Shown: positions 35,359-43,562 of the stretch, piece after piece
Position numbering within the stretch: position 1 is the stretch's first letter
Layout of the letters: each line of letters begins with the position of its first letter
Origin: Pseudomonas graminis
Lineage (GTDB): Bacteria; Pseudomonadota; Gammaproteobacteria; Pseudomonadales; Pseudomonadaceae
Direction of reading: 5' to 3'
DNA length: 64,000 bases
NCBI RefSeq assembly: GCF_004364335.1
Contig: NZ_SOCR01000001.1
Location: forward strand, 496,001 to 560,000
Notes under the pieces: generated by a model
Told to the model about the DNA's origin: nothing
The model's input: only the letters and a program-made list of their open reading frames with translations
The model's database searches: none
Made by a program: the position numbers and the translations under genes

Positions 35359-36299
35359 GGACATTGCGCACAGTGGTCGGCGCTTTACTGGCCGTGATCG
35401 GCATCAACCTGGCGTACGCGAACCTGGCGGCTGCCGCCGATCCGACCGAGCTGCGAATTGGCTATCAGAAGGGCTCAATTGCGTTGGTGCTGGCCAAGGA
35501 ACAGGGCCTGCTGGAGAAGCGCTTCCCGGACACCCGCGTGCAGTGGATCGAATTCCCGGCCGGGCCGCAGATGCTGGAGGCCTTGAACATCGGTGCGCTG
35601 GACGTGGGCTCCACCGGCGATATTCCGCCGCTGTTCGCCCAGGCCGCCGGCGCCGATCTTCTCTACATTGGCGCCGAACCGGCCAAGCCGCAGGCGGAAA
35701 CGCTGCTGGTCGCGGCCGACAGCCCGCTGCATCAGGTGGCGGATTTGAAGGGCAAGAAGGTGGCGTTCCAGAAAGGCTCGAGCTCGCACAACCTGATCCT
35801 CCGCGCCCTGAACCATGCCGGGCTGAAATACACCGACATCCAGCCGGTCTACCTCAGCCCCGCCGATGCCCGCGCGGCGTTCGAACAAGGCAGCGTCGAT
35901 GCCTGGGCGATCTGGGAACCGTTTTCGTCGCTGGCCCTGAGCGGCGGCCGGGCTCGGTTGCTGGCGGACGGCTCAGGCCTGGGACTGTCCGGGCCGGTCT
36001 ATACGGCCAGACGTTCGTACGCCAGTGAGCACGGACCCTTCATCAACGCGGTGCTGGAACAGCTGACACATGCCGAGGCGCTGACCCGCAGCCAGCGGCA
36101 GCTGAGCCTGGACGTGCTGACCCGCTCGATGGGCCTGCCTCAAGCGGTGATTGCCCGCTACATGGACAACCGCCCCGCTTCGCCGATCCTGCCGATCACC
36201 CCGCAGATCATTGCGGCGCAGCAGCAGACAGCCGATCTGTTCTTCGAAAACCATTTGCTGCCCAAGCGCCTCGACGTGAGCGCGGCAGCCGGGCCGTAG
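35355..36299 (+). CDS. Aliphatic sulfonate-type ABC substrate-binding protein (SsuA family)
   Basis: A 314-residue periplasmic protein with a signal peptide (about 1-28, ending NLAAAAD). ELRIGYQKGSIALVLAKEQGLLEKRF and GPQMLEALNIGALDVGSTGDIPP are characteristic of SsuA/TauA-like binding proteins, and DAWAIWEPFSS is also conserved. ATG 35355 overlaps the monooxygenase stop. No permease or ATPase gene (ssuBC) follows: a REP pair and an oppositely transcribed gene come next. It must therefore use transport components encoded elsewhere, or the ligand must be sensed rather than transported. Confidence 0.9.
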   Translation: MRTLRTVVGALLAVIGINLAYANLAAAADPTELRIGYQKGSIALVLAKEQGLLEKRFPDTRVQWIEFPAGPQMLEALNIGALDVGSTGDIPPLFAQAAGADLLYIGAEPAKPQAETLLVAADSPLHQVADLKGKKVAFQKGSSSHNLILRALNHAGLKYTDIQPVYLSPADARAAFEQGSVDAWAIWEPFSSLALSGGRARLLADGSGLGLSGPVYTARRSYASEHGPFINAVLEQLTHAEALTRSQRQLSLDVLTRSMGLPQAVIARYMDNRPASPILPITPQIIAAQQQTADLFFENHLLPKRLDVSAAAGP

Positions 36300-36312
36300 C
36301 CGTACTCTGTCA

Positions 36313-36415
36313 GTGGGACCGGCTTTAGCCGGGAAGGCGTCAGGCGCAACACCGCAAAAACGGGCAAGAATAATGTCGCCTGAACTGACCTCTTCCCGGC
36401 TAAAGCCGGTCCTAC
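36313..36415. repeat. Inverted REP pair downstream of the SsuA-like gene
   Basis: REP cores face each other at 36313-36336 and 36393-36415 (GGCTTTAGCC and GGCTAAAGCC variants). The sequence between them (GGCGTCAGGCGCAACACCGC) recalls the spacer of the cluster at 2.7 kb. It fills the space between two convergent genes. Confidence 0.85.
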
Positions 36416-36437
36416 CAAAACATCGGAGGCGTATCCC

Positions 36438-36695
36438 TTAACCCCGCGCCGCTGCCACCAGACGATTGACCTCGGCGCGCACCATGTTGGCGTACTCCGG
36501 TGGCGACATGGCGTCGAGTTCGCCGCGCACCCACTCCGACCATTTGCCCTTGCGCTTGGCCCGCTCGCCCATCAGCCGGGCGGCGTCACCCTTGGCCTTG
36601 CCCAGATTGCTCTGCCACAGATCGAACAGGCGGGACTTTTCGTCCTCGATGGCGGCACGTTCCGGAAGGGTTTTATTGGCCAGGTTGTAGCTCAT
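36438..36695 (-). CDS. Small conserved hypothetical protein (85 aa)
   Basis: Begins MSYNLANKTLPERAAI at ATG 36695, with GAGGT seven bases upstream; this start is preferred over an in-frame ATG at 36716. The sequence is highly charged and helical (ERAKRKGKWSEWVRGELDAM), ending in LVAAARG. No signal, membrane helix or known domain is seen. It is divergent from the DUF883 gene across 200 bp. Function is unknown. Confidence 0.7.
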   Translation of the reverse strand: MSYNLANKTLPERAAIEDEKSRLFDLWQSNLGKAKGDAARLMGERAKRKGKWSEWVRGELDAMSPPEYANMVRAEVNRLVAAARG

Positions 36696-36895
36696 GGTAT
36701 GTACCTCGATGTGCAAAACGAAACGCTTGAACGGAGCCGGTGAAGGGCTCGAAAAACGTCAGCATCTTACACCCGTCGAGGGTGAATCCCGACTCCATCG
36801 TTGTACTTTTTGGCCGCTGTCGGAAATGTGCTGCAACTTTTCAGACGCTCATAACTCCATTGCACACTGCCATAACTATTGAAAGGAAATTTGCC

Positions 36896-37216
36896 ATGGC
36901 TCGTAAAACTGCTGCCCAAAACGCCGCTGTCGAACAGATCAAGGATCAAGCGTTCAGCGAACTGGCCGCCCTCATCGAAGAGTCCGACAAACTGCTCAAG
37001 GACAGCGCTTCACTGGTGGGCGAAGAAGCCGACACCATGCGTGCCCAACTGAGCCAGAAGCTCAAGCAGGCGCTGGAATCCGTGGGCAGCGTGCGCGAAC
37101 GCGCCAAGCCAGCGGTCGATGCCACTGAAAACTATATCGGCGGCCACCCATGGCAGACCGTAGCGGTCTCCGCAGGTTTTGGTCTGGTGGTGGGTCTGTT
37201 GCTGGGCCGTCGTTGA
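36896..37216 (+). CDS. DUF883 family membrane-anchored protein (ElaB/YqjD-like)
   Basis: A 106-residue protein of a family that in E. coli binds ribosomes at the inner membrane during stationary phase. The N-terminal 80 residues form a helix-rich, charged region. ENYIGGHPWQTVAVSAGFGLVVGLLLGRR is the typical C-terminal membrane anchor with a final GRR. AAAGGAAA lies 7-8 bases before the ATG. The gene stands alone, with its own upstream region. Confidence 0.92.
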   Translation: MARKTAAQNAAVEQIKDQAFSELAALIEESDKLLKDSASLVGEEADTMRAQLSQKLKQALESVGSVRERAKPAVDATENYIGGHPWQTVAVSAGFGLVVGLLLGRR

Positions 37217-37290
37217 TAAACGACGTCTGACTCTGTAGCAAGATTGGCCTTGGCCGGGGGCATCGCATAATGCCGCCGGCTTTAGATCCC

Positions 37291-37644
37291 TCAAGACCGC
37301 GGCGCAATCACTTCCAGCTGTGACAGGCGATGGCCTTTGACCATCGCGGCATCGATCTCTGTCTTGGCCTTCTCGGCATCTGCCTGAGACCCGAACGGCC
37401 CGATCATCACGACTTCCCTGCCATCGACCTTCACCACGTAGGACGGGTAATGGTGCTCGACCAGCCAATAGGCCATGTCGCTCAGCGCTTCTTTCAAATG
37501 GACACGAATGGTCCATTGCTGCGAAGCCGGCGTCGGCGCTTCTGCGGTCGAATCAGTGCTCGGAACCTGGGCGGGCGTCGCTGGCTTGCCGCCATCACAA
37601 CCCGCCAGCATCAACACCGCCACCATCATTGCCATCTTGCGCAC
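37291..37644 (-). CDS. SPOR-domain lipoprotein
   Basis: A 117-residue lipoprotein starting at GTG 37644, where GAGGAG is eight bases upstream. The lipobox is LAGC (about residues 12-15). A Thr/Pro/Ala-rich linker leads to a C-terminal domain (about 40-110) with the SPOR pattern WTIRVHLKEA ... MIGPFGSQADAEKAKTEID. SPOR domains bind denuded septal peptidoglycan, so the protein may act at the division site. The function in this species is not known. Confidence 0.8.
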   Translation of the reverse strand: MRKMAMMVAVLMLAGCDGGKPATPAQVPSTDSTAEAPTPASQQWTIRVHLKEALSDMAYWLVEHHYPSYVVKVDGREVVMIGPFGSQADAEKAKTEIDAAMVKGHRLSQLEVIAPRS

Positions 37645-37957
37645 GTCTGTTGCTCCTCGTTTGAAGTGGCGGGAGTCTACCACCGCAGGCGAGTGCGAGT
37701 TGAACGTCCAGCCGGTACACTGCTCGGCGGCAGCCATGAACCCGTCTTCAGCACTCCCGGTCACAGCGCCCGGAAAGATTGCTGCTCGCCTTACAATTAA
37801 CCGAACCCGATGATGGCACTGTGGTCAATCTCTCAAGTCTTTTCGCAGGCGCGCCTTTCATGACATTCACTTCAGCAAATGCGAGCCTGCGCTTCGCCGA
37901 CAGGGTATCGTTGCCCGCCTGCCACTCAGGCGCGCAACCGACAAAAGCCAACCTATC
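37645..37957. other. Divergent intergenic region before pqi operon
   Basis: A 313 bp gap between the SPOR lipoprotein and the first PqiA-like gene. Short frames exist on both strands but none has a good ribosome-binding site or recognisable product. The pqi promoter should be here; no operator was identified. Confidence 0.5.
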
Positions 37958-38674
37958 GTGAACACACCGACGAATTCCGCGACGCACGCGCCGATGACCG
38001 ACAGTTCTCACCGCCAGGTTCATTCATCCGGGCAGCCGCCTGCTCCAGCGCTCGCGCAGACGCAGACGCGCGCTGATCAGTGGATCATCTGTGAGCATTG
38101 CGACTCGGTCTATGAGGCCATGCCCCTTAACAAAGGCGAGGCGGCGTATTGTCTGCGCTGCGCCGCGATCCTGCGTCGCAGTCACCGACTGAACATCGAA
38201 CAACTGCTCGCCCTGAGCATCGCCGCGTGCGTGCTGTTCATCTTCGCCAATGTATTTCCGGTCATCAGCATCAGCATGCAGGGTCTGCATAACGAAGTGA
38301 CCCTGTGGGGCTCGGTACAGGCGTTGGCCCAGGGGCAGATCACCTTGATCGCGCTGGTCGCCGGGCTGGCCATCATCCTGGCGCCGGCGCTGCAGATCGC
38401 CCTGCTGTTCTGGGTGCTGGCCCACGCCAATCGCGGCGATATCGCACCTGGTTTCAAGCTGTGCATGCGCACCCTCGAACACCTTCGGCCCTGGAGCATG
38501 CTTGAGGTATGCCTGCTGGGGATTCTGGTGGCCATCGTCAAGCTGGCCGGCATGCTGGATGTGCATCCGGGCGTAGGCCTGTGGGCCATGGCCATGCTGA
38601 TGGTGCTGATCGTATTGATTGCCGGTAAAGACATCCGCCGGCTGTGGGACGAATTGGGAGTCGGCCCTGAATGA
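37958..38674 (+). CDS. pqiA: PqiA-like half-protein 1 (paraquat-inducible protein A family)
   Basis: A 238-residue protein with an N-terminal zinc-ribbon (CEHCDSVYEAM ... YCLRCAAIL) and four predicted membrane helices. It corresponds to one of the two homologous halves of E. coli PqiA (about 417 residues). PqiA-type proteins work with MCE proteins such as PqiB in lipid transport between inner and outer membrane. The GTG at 37958 is used; ATG 37994 is an alternative with no better ribosome-binding site. Its last 4 bp overlap the second PqiA-like gene. Confidence 0.88.
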   Translation: MNTPTNSATHAPMTDSSHRQVHSSGQPPAPALAQTQTRADQWIICEHCDSVYEAMPLNKGEAAYCLRCAAILRRSHRLNIEQLLALSIAACVLFIFANVFPVISISMQGLHNEVTLWGSVQALAQGQITLIALVAGLAIILAPALQIALLFWVLAHANRGDIAPGFKLCMRTLEHLRPWSMLEVCLLGILVAIVKLAGMLDVHPGVGLWAMAMLMVLIVLIAGKDIRRLWDELGVGPE

Positions 38675-39288
38675 ACGGCATCCCCTACGCCCGCGAGTAC
38701 AAAGTTACCCTGTGCCACGTCTGCAGTTACGTCTGCCCGGAAGACACCCACGAATGCCCGCGCTGCGATTCGCCGGTGCATCGGCGCAAGCCCAACAGCC
38801 TGACGCGCACCTGGGCATTTCTGATCGCCGGTCTGATCTTCTACATCCCGGCCAACCTGTTGCCGGTGATGTACACGACGATGCTCGGCAGCAGCAGCGA
38901 GAACACCATCATGAGCGGGGTGATCGAGTTCGCCGAAGGCGGCTCGTGGGACATCGCCATTCTGATTTTCATCGCCAGTGTGGTGGTGCCCTGCATCAAG
39001 TTTCTGGTGCTGGGGCTGTTATTGATCACGTGCCAGCGCCGCAGCACCTGGGCCATGCGCGAACGTTCGCGGTTGTTCCGCTTCATTGAATTGATCGGCT
39101 ACTGGTCGATGCTCGATGTGCTGGTGGTCGCGCTGGTGGCAGCGCTGGTGCAGTTCCGCGGGCTCAGCACCATCGAGCCGCGCCTTGGTATTCTGTTTTT
39201 TGGTTTGGTGGTGGTGATGACCATGCTTGCCGCCATGACGTTCGATCCCCGGCTAATCTGGGACGCAGAGGTTGAAGATGTCCGATAA
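38671..39288 (+). CDS. PqiA-like half-protein 2
   Basis: A 205-residue protein with a zinc-ribbon (CHVCSYVCPEDTHECPRC) and four membrane helices, corresponding to the other half of PqiA. The two halves overlap ATGA-style, so they should be made in equal amounts and probably pair. The extra Cys in SYVC and the HECPRC spacing differ from half 1. It overlaps the MCE gene by 11 bp. Confidence 0.88.
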   Translation: MNGIPYAREYKVTLCHVCSYVCPEDTHECPRCDSPVHRRKPNSLTRTWAFLIAGLIFYIPANLLPVMYTTMLGSSSENTIMSGVIEFAEGGSWDIAILIFIASVVVPCIKFLVLGLLLITCQRRSTWAMRERSRLFRFIELIGYWSMLDVLVVALVAALVQFRGLSTIEPRLGILFFGLVVVMTMLAAMTFDPRLIWDAEVEDVR

Positions 39289-40954
39289 CACCCTACCCCC
39301 CGCCCCGCCGACCCGACCGCAGGTCAAGGCCCGCAAGGTGCGCGTCTCACTGGTCTGGCTGGTGCCGATCGTCGCGGCCCTGATCGGCCTGTCGATGGTG
39401 ATCCATGACTTCCTCAACGTTGGCCCCAAAGTGGTGGTCAGCTTCCTCACCGCCGAGGGCCTGGAAGCCAAGAAAACCCAGGTCAAGTACAAGAACGTGG
39501 TTATCGGCATGGTCACCGACATCGAACTCAGCGATGACCGTACCCATGTGCTGGCGAGCATCGACCTGAACCAGTCGGCGGCTCCGTTCACCCGCGCCGA
39601 CACCCAGTATTGGGTGGTGCGTCCACGCATCGGCGCCCACGGCGTCACCGGCGTCGATACCTTGTTGTCGGGCGCCTTCATTGGCGCCGACGCCGGCAGC
39701 TCGGAAGAAACGAAAAAAGACTTCACCGGCCTGGAAACCCCGCCGGCCGTGACCTTCGGCGAGAAAGGCAAGCGCTTCATCCTGCACACTGACGACCTCG
39801 GCTCACTGGACATCGGCTCGCCGGTGTACTTCCGCCGCATCCAGGTGGGCCAGGTGGTGGCCTACGAACTGGCGAAGGACGGCAAGGGAGTGGACGTCGA
39901 AATTTTTGTCGGCGCGCCAAACGATCAGTTCGTCCTCGACGATTCGCGCTTCTGGAACGCCAGCGGCGTCGACGTCACCCTTGGCGCCTCGGGCCTGAAG
40001 GTCTCCACCCAGTCCATGGCCTCGATCCTCTCAGGCGGTATCGCCTTCCGCGAACCCAAATACAGCCCGGATGCCAAGCCGGCCAATGGCAACGCTGAAT
40101 TCAAACTGTTCGAAGATCAGGCCACTGCCTTGGCGCCGCCCGATGGCGAGCCCAAATACATCCGCATGCGCTTCAACCAGTCGTTGCGCGGCCTGGTGGT
40201 CAATGCCCCGGTGGATTTTCTTGGCGTGAATGTGGGCCGTGTCGTGTCGGTGGACCTCGATTACGACCCGGCGACGGGCACATTCCCGGGCATCGTGGGC
40301 GCCGTGATCTATCCGCAACGTCTGGGTGCAGCGAATGACAAGCTGAAACAGCAAGCGGGCGGTGGTGACGAGGAAGAGCAGACGTCTCGAATTCTCGGCC
40401 AATTCGTCGAGCGCGGCCTGCGAGCACAGGTGCGCACCGGTAACTTGCTCACCGGCCAGTTGTACGTCGCCATGGATTTCGACCCCAAAGCGACGAAAGT
40501 TGTCTACAACGCCAAAGCGCGGCCAATGGAGATCCCGACGGTGCCCGGCAGTTTCGATAAACTGCAGGAGCAGTTGCAGGCGTTCGTCGACAAGCTCGGC
40601 AAAATCCCCCTCGACGACCTGGCGAAGAACCTCAACGGCAGCCTGATCGAACTTCAAAAAACCATGAAGCAGGTGAACAGCGACGTGTTGCCGCAGATGC
40701 GCGGCGCGTTGCAGCAGGCGCAGAAAACCCTGGGCACGGCCAACGAAGCGTTGTCGGATGACTCCCCGGCGCGTCAGCAATTGGGTCAGGCCATGGACGA
40801 AGTGCAGCGTACGGCACGTTCTGTGCGGGTGTTGACCGACTTCCTCAGTCGCCACCCTGAATCGCTGATCCGCGGTCGCACCGGCGACGCGGCGCCCGGC
40901 TCGTACAAAGGATCATCCTCTTCACGTGAAATCGCTCCGGAGCCTGCTCAATGA
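39278..40954 (+). CDS. pqiB: MCE-family lipid transport protein PqiB
   Basis: A 558-residue protein with one N-terminal membrane helix (VSLVWLVPIVAALIGLSMVI, about 28-47) and three MCE domains; two clear ones start with GPKVVVSFLTAEGLEAKKTQVKYKNVVIG and GEKGKRFILHTDDLGSLDIGSPVYFRRIQVG, and a third with IRMRFNQSLRGLVVNAPVDFLGVNVG. A C-terminal coiled-coil (about 430-520) completes the needle, as in E. coli PqiB. It bridges the periplasm for lipid traffic. The ATG at 39278 has GAGG six bases upstream; an in-frame TTG at 39272 is less likely. Confidence 0.93.
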   Translation: MSDNTLPPAPPTRPQVKARKVRVSLVWLVPIVAALIGLSMVIHDFLNVGPKVVVSFLTAEGLEAKKTQVKYKNVVIGMVTDIELSDDRTHVLASIDLNQSAAPFTRADTQYWVVRPRIGAHGVTGVDTLLSGAFIGADAGSSEETKKDFTGLETPPAVTFGEKGKRFILHTDDLGSLDIGSPVYFRRIQVGQVVAYELAKDGKGVDVEIFVGAPNDQFVLDDSRFWNASGVDVTLGASGLKVSTQSMASILSGGIAFREPKYSPDAKPANGNAEFKLFEDQATALAPPDGEPKYIRMRFNQSLRGLVVNAPVDFLGVNVGRVVSVDLDYDPATGTFPGIVGAVIYPQRLGAANDKLKQQAGGGDEEEQTSRILGQFVERGLRAQVRTGNLLTGQLYVAMDFDPKATKVVYNAKARPMEIPTVPGSFDKLQEQLQAFVDKLGKIPLDDLAKNLNGSLIELQKTMKQVNSDVLPQMRGALQQAQKTLGTANEALSDDSPARQQLGQAMDEVQRTARSVRVLTDFLSRHPESLIRGRTGDAAPGSYKGSSSSREIAPEPAQ

Positions 40955-41604
40955 CCTTGCGTAACTTTATGTTGGGTAAATCCATGTTGGGTAAATCCCT
41001 CCTCGCCCTGGCCTGCGTGCTCGGCGTGACGGCCTGCGCCTCCACGCCGACCCATTACTACACGCTGATCGCACCGGCGACCCAGGCTCCGGCGAATGCC
41101 AGCCCGTCGCCGTTTCAGTTCGAAATGCAGGCGGTGCTCATGGCGGTCCAGGTCGATCAGCCGCCCCTGGTCATTCGCCAGGGCAATGGCAGTCTGGCGA
41201 TTCTGGAGAATGAGCGCTGGGGCGCGCCGTTGGGCGATGAATTCCATGACGCCCTGACCGGGCAGCTGGAGCAGCGCTTCGGTTCCCGGGACCTGGCGGG
41301 CTTGCCGAAACAAAGCGACCAGCCCGTACTGTCGGTGCGCACCGACGTGCGTCGCTTTGAATCGGTGCTGGACCAATACGCGCTGATCGACGTGGTCTGG
41401 AACCTGAGCCTGCGCGGCACCGGGGCCGGTCCCGGTACTCAGCGGCAGACCCTGACGTGCAGCAGCGTCATTCGCCAGCCGGCGGGCATCGGCATGGAAA
41501 GTCTGGTGATCGCGCACCAGAAAGCCGTTTCAACGCTGGCCGACACCATCGCTCGCACGGCCTCACAATGGGTGCGCCAACCTGACGCTCGCTGCCCTTC
41601 CTGA
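40951..41604 (+). CDS. pqiC: PqiC-like outer-membrane lipoprotein (ABC-type transport auxiliary)
   Basis: A 217-residue lipoprotein with a lipobox ending VTAC and the PqiC/YmbA domain: TPTHYYTLIAP near the mature N-terminus, LAILENERWGAPLGDEFHDALTGQL and LSVRTDVRRFESV. In E. coli PqiC anchors the PqiB needle at the outer membrane. It overlaps pqiB by 4 bp. The signal peptide contains an exact five-residue repeat (MLGKSMLGKS) from a 15 bp tandem duplication at 40969-40998. Confidence 0.9.
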   Translation: MTLRNFMLGKSMLGKSLLALACVLGVTACASTPTHYYTLIAPATQAPANASPSPFQFEMQAVLMAVQVDQPPLVIRQGNGSLAILENERWGAPLGDEFHDALTGQLEQRFGSRDLAGLPKQSDQPVLSVRTDVRRFESVLDQYALIDVVWNLSLRGTGAGPGTQRQTLTCSSVIRQPAGIGMESLVIAHQKAVSTLADTIARTASQWVRQPDARCPS

Positions 41605-41614
41605 CCTGATCCAC

Positions 41615-41637
41615 ACCGGGCATACCCTATGCCCGGT
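41615..41637 (+). terminator. Stem-loop downstream of pqiC
   Basis: ACCGGGCATA and TATGCCCGGT (41615-41624 and 41628-41637) form a 10 bp stem with a 3-base loop, 10 bp after the pqiC stop. No T-run follows, so it may end transcripts weakly or protect the 3' end. Confidence 0.5.
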
Positions 41638-41699
41638 CACCGGCCCTCATTGCCCTCCAATCCCCATCCAAAGCGTTTAGCAGGCGAAACAGACTCACC

Positions 41700-41720
41700 C
41701 GTATGGATAGTGGTCATACG
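41700..41720. promoter_or_regulatory. Inverted repeat CGTATG-N9-CATACG before the XRE gene
   Basis: Two hexamers (41700-41705 and 41715-41720) form a 21 bp inverted repeat about 200 bp upstream of the XRE regulator. It could be its operator. The rest of the 316 bp gap from pqiC is AT-rich (about 41740-41830) and probably holds the promoter. Confidence 0.4.
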
Positions 41721-41921
41721 ACTGTTTGAGAAAAGTCCTACAAAAGGCTACATTTGGATCCACATTCGCAGCATAAAAAGCTATTGTTTGGCCCGCTATA
41801 GCTAGGCTTAGCCTCAAGAGCGGCATCCGTTTGCGTTGATCTGCTCAATTTCCAGCCGAGTCGATTCATGAATTCGCAATCAGCTGCCTATCGTAAAGGA
41901 TGGTCAAATGGAGTTGAGCAC

Positions 41922-42392
41922 ATGAACGGCATCGGCCTGAGACTCAGGCAGGAACGCAACAGACTCAAACTGTCGCAAAGCGCACTTGGCGCCATCGGCG
42001 GCGTCGAGACCAACGCGCAGGGCAATTACGAAAACGGCACCCGCTCGCCGAAGGCCGATTATCTGCTTCGCATCGCGGAGGCGGGCGTCGACCTGAACTA
42101 CGTCATGAGCGGCACCAGATCATCTGCAGACGCGCTGAAAATGGCAGGGGTGATCGACCTTGAAGAAAAGCCGGATGTGTATCCTCATCTCACGAAAGTC
42201 ACCCACCAGCTGCACCGTAATCTGTACGGCCTCATTGACGCTTCATTGCAGCTGACACAGCTCATCGAAGTGCGTAACCACGACGCCCGTTTCAAAGAAG
42301 CAAAAGAGCAGCTGGAGACGATACGGGTTGAAGCGCAGTCGCTGGCCCAGGCGACGATGAAGCTGATTTTCGAGACCTCGAAACTCGTGTGA
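41922..42392 (+). CDS. XRE-family helix-turn-helix regulator
   Basis: A 156-residue protein when started at ATG 41922, which has GGAG eight bases upstream; ATG 41868 would add 18 residues with no clear ribosome-binding site. The Cro/C1-type domain is GIGLRLRQERNRLKLSQSALGAIGGVETNAQGNYENGTRSPKADYLLRIA (read in segments, residues about 3-52). The C-terminal ~90 residues form a long helical region (RFKEAKEQLETIRVEAQSL) that may dimerise. It looks like a solitary phage-repressor-like protein; no phage genes are near. Confidence 0.85.
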   Translation: MNGIGLRLRQERNRLKLSQSALGAIGGVETNAQGNYENGTRSPKADYLLRIAEAGVDLNYVMSGTRSSADALKMAGVIDLEEKPDVYPHLTKVTHQLHRNLYGLIDASLQLTQLIEVRNHDARFKEAKEQLETIRVEAQSLAQATMKLIFETSKLV

Positions 42393-42551
42393 CGCGGCTT
42401 CTTACGGCAGCGGAAGGCATCCGGCACTTGCGACCTGCGGGGCTTGGTTTGCTCGGGAAGTGAGCCGGAACGTACACAGGGGGATCAAGAATGGAGCAGC
42501 GCTGTGTGGGGAGATGCCTGCCCCACCCAGCGCCCTCTCAACGACCGCGAA

Positions 42552-43517
42552 TCAGCGACGCTTCAACCGGTCGATGATCACTGCCAGCAGCAGGATCGTG
42601 CCGCGAATCACGTACTGGTAAAAGGTGTCGATGTTCTTCAGGTTCATGGCGTTCTCGATGATCGCCAGAATCAACACCCCGGCGATGACATGACGAATCA
42701 TGCCGATGCCACCGCTCAAAGACACCCCGCCCAGTACGCACGCGGAAATCACCGTCAGCTCGAAGCCCTGGCCGATCATTGGCTGACCCGAGGTCATGCG
42801 CGAGGCCAGCACCACACCGGCCAGCGCACCAATCAAGCCGTGCACGGCGAAGATGATGATCTTGGTCCGGTCAACGTGGACGCCTGCCAGCAACGCCGCT
42901 TCCTGGTTGCCGCCGATGGCCAGGGTGTTGCGGCCGTAGGTGGTGTAGTTCAGCAGCCAGCCGAAGAATACAAAGCACACGATCGTGATCAGGATCGGCA
43001 CCGGCACGCCGAACAGCTGACCGTTACCGAACACAAAAAAGGCCTCGTCGCCAACGCCCACCGCTTTACCGTTGGAGAAGATGTAGGCCAGGCCGCGCAC
43101 AATCTGCATGGTCGCCAGCGTGGTGATCAGCGCGTTGATGCGCAGCTTGGCGATGACGATGCCGTTGATCAGCCCGACCAGCAAGCCCATGGCCAGCGCC
43201 GCCGATACCCCGAGAAACACGCTGTCGGTGTCGCGAATGACGATACCGGCAATGACGCCTGAACACGCCAGCACTGAGCCAACCGACAGGTCGAAATGCC
43301 CGGACGCCAGGCAGTAGAGCATGGTGCAGGCGGCGATGCCGACCGTGGAAATCGCCAGGCCCAGGCCGCGCATATTCAACGGCGACATGAAGTTGTCGAT
43401 CAGCAGCGCACAGAGCACAAAAATGCCCAGGGCGGCCATGAGCATGGCCCAGTCGTCGACGAATCGACGCAGGTTCATGCCTTGGCGGGGAGCCGTCAGG
43501 CTGGATTCGGTAGACAT
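42552..43517 (-). CDS. araH: L-arabinose-type ABC transporter permease AraH
   Basis: A 321-residue permease of the ribose/arabinose/galactose family with eight to ten helices. GHFDLSVGSVLACSGVIAGIVI, the EAA-like GRNTLAIGGNQEAALLAGVHV and SGQPMIGQGFELTVISACVLGGVSLSGGIG are diagnostic. ATG 43517 has GAGGT upstream; an upstream in-frame start at 43541 is less likely. It is the last gene of araFGH, 45 bp after araG. By comparison with E. coli it imports arabinose; galactose or fucose are also possible. Confidence 0.94.
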   Translation of the reverse strand: MSTESSLTAPRQGMNLRRFVDDWAMLMAALGIFVLCALLIDNFMSPLNMRGLGLAISTVGIAACTMLYCLASGHFDLSVGSVLACSGVIAGIVIRDTDSVFLGVSAALAMGLLVGLINGIVIAKLRINALITTLATMQIVRGLAYIFSNGKAVGVGDEAFFVFGNGQLFGVPVPILITIVCFVFFGWLLNYTTYGRNTLAIGGNQEAALLAGVHVDRTKIIIFAVHGLIGALAGVVLASRMTSGQPMIGQGFELTVISACVLGGVSLSGGIGMIRHVIAGVLILAIIENAMNLKNIDTFYQYVIRGTILLLAVIIDRLKRR

Positions 43518-43562
43518 ACGCACCTCGTTCTTATTTTTCATAGCCAGTTTTCATAGCCAGGT

